64,000 nt of DNA from Sphingobium sp. EP60837 (GTDB lineage: Bacteria; Pseudomonadota; Alphaproteobacteria; Sphingomonadales; Sphingomonadaceae): positions 984,001 to 1,048,000 of the forward strand of contig NZ_CP015987.1 of NCBI RefSeq assembly GCF_001658005.1, in the 5' to 3' direction. The translations under genes were made by a program, and so were the position numbers. How positions within the stretch are numbered: the first letter of the stretch is position 1; the number at the start of each line of letters is the position of its first letter. The notes under the pieces are model-generated. The model had not been told where the DNA came from and searched no databases. It was given only the letters and a program-made list of their open reading frames with translations. Of the stretch, positions 63,303-64,000 are shown in pieces.

Positions 63303-63943
63303 CGGCCGCGCTGACGCTGCACGGCTATTGGCGATCGTCGGCCGCCTATCGGGTACGCATCGCGCTCAACCTGAAGGGCGTGGATTATGCGCAGGTCAGC
63401 CACGATCTGACGACCGGCGCGCAGCGTCAGGGTGACTATCTCGCCATCGCGCCCCATGGGCTGGTCCCGGCGCTGGAGACGGGCGGCACGATCCTGATCG
63501 AAAGCTCTGCGATCCTGGAATGGATAGAGGCGACATGGCCGACGCCGCCACTGCTGCCGGAAAGCGCCGATGAGGCCGCCATCGTACGGTCGATGGCGGC
63601 GCTGATTGGATGCGACATCCACCCGCTCAACAATTTGCGCGTGCTCAATCGGCTGAGGGCAGATTTCAACGCAAGCGAGGAGCAGGTGCGGGCCTGGATT
63701 CACCATTGGATCGAGGCAGGCTTTGGCCCGCTTGAGCAAATGGTCGCGCAGCATGGCGGCGGCTTTGCCTTTGGCGATGCGCCCACGATGGCGGATTGTT
63801 ACACCGTGCCGCAACTCTACAACGCCCGCCGTTTTGGCGTCGATCTTTCACCTTATCCTCGCCTGATCGCAGCGGGTGAAGCAGCGACGAGCCTGCCTGC
63901 CGTCGAGGCCGCCCATCCGGAGCGTCAGCCCGACGCCGCCTGA
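63299..63943 (+). CDS. maiA: Maleylacetoacetate isomerase (zeta-class GST)
   Basis: The 214-residue protein isomerises maleylacetoacetate to fumarylacetoacetate with glutathione. It has the zeta GST start LHGYWRSSAAYRVRIALNLKG and the C-terminal IHHWIEAGFGPLEQ and CDIHPLNNLRVL. The family usually has SSCSxR at the active site; here it is SSAAYR, so the Cys is Ala. The ATG overlaps the fahA stop codon. Confidence 0.92.
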   Translation: MTAALTLHGYWRSSAAYRVRIALNLKGVDYAQVSHDLTTGAQRQGDYLAIAPHGLVPALETGGTILIESSAILEWIEATWPTPPLLPESADEAAIVRSMAALIGCDIHPLNNLRVLNRLRADFNASEEQVRAWIHHWIEAGFGPLEQMVAQHGGGFAFGDAPTMADCYTVPQLYNARRFGVDLSPYPRLIAAGEAATSLPAVEAAHPERQPDAA

Positions 63944-64000
63944 TCAGTCCGCCTGTCCGGATTGCTTGAAAACCTCCAGTTGGTCGGCGAAAGCACGTTG
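63944..64000 (-). CDS. C-terminal end of an unidentified minus-strand gene
   Basis: An open frame of 18 codons ending RAFADQLEVFKQSGQAD runs in from the window edge and stops at 63944, one base after the maiA stop. It is convergent with the operon. Too little is visible to name it. Confidence 0.35.
   Translation of the reverse strand, partial: QRAFADQLEVFKQSGQAD

Overview
The window is high-GC, densely coded bacterial chromosome that looks like a sphingomonad (Alphaproteobacteria, family Sphingomonadaceae, probably Sphingobium or a close relative). The basis is gene content: two TonB-dependent receptors, a NodT/RND efflux set, a DUF6894 protein, an EcfG-type promoter and GTG/TTG starts. The genus is inference from proteins alone. 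I saw no rRNA, tRNA, CRISPR array, insertion sequence or prophage.

Layout. 0-4.5 kb: end of an S8 protease, a TorF-like outer-membrane protein, an SGNH-like membrane protein, then an OmpR/EnvZ-type two-component pair. 4.5-10.8 kb: a TonB-dependent receptor, a 478-bp AT-rich spacer, a formylglycine-generating enzyme, a CDP-alcohol phosphatidyltransferase and an unknown secreted protein. 11-21 kb: a LysR regulator, a zinc alcohol dehydrogenase, then a stress and genome-maintenance stretch (general-stress-like proteins, GST, 3-methyladenine glycosylase, truncated haemoglobin, Mfd paralogue), the first part headed by a near-perfect EcfG promoter. 20-23.4 kb: an ScfR/RamB-type regulator divergent from isocitrate lyase, with a 56-residue ORF between them.

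23.5-29.5 kb is an uncharacterised catabolic-looking cluster: MFS transporter, a divergent regulator, a KshA-like Rieske oxygenase, an NTF2/SnoaL-like protein and two related SDR proteins that both have Ser where the catalytic Tyr should be. 29.6-37 kb is a complete RND efflux operon (small protein, adaptor, pump, NodT channel) under a TetR regulator. Its control region has a good promoter, related 10-bp palindromes, a tiny leader ORF and several hairpins, and there is a large palindromic element between the adaptor and pump genes. 37-41 kb holds an Hsp70-like protein, a GlcG/HbpS protein and unknown secreted proteins.

41.2-51.9 kb is the most distinctive region: a translationally coupled chemosensory operon (soluble MCP with two signalling tips, three-domain CheW, CheB, CheR, CheA, degenerate STAS protein, CheY-like regulator, CheC-like phosphatase, hybrid kinase) with no flagellar genes beside it. 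52-57.9 kb: SRPBCC protein, RluE-type pseudouridine synthase, RoxA-type hydroxylase, a siderophore receptor with a Fur-like palindrome, SDR and TetR. 58-64 kb: an Lrp/AsnC regulator divergent from a five-gene phenylalanine/tyrosine degradation operon (phhA-hppD-hmgA-fahA-maiA) that would convert phenylalanine to fumarate and acetoacetate given a separate aminotransferase.
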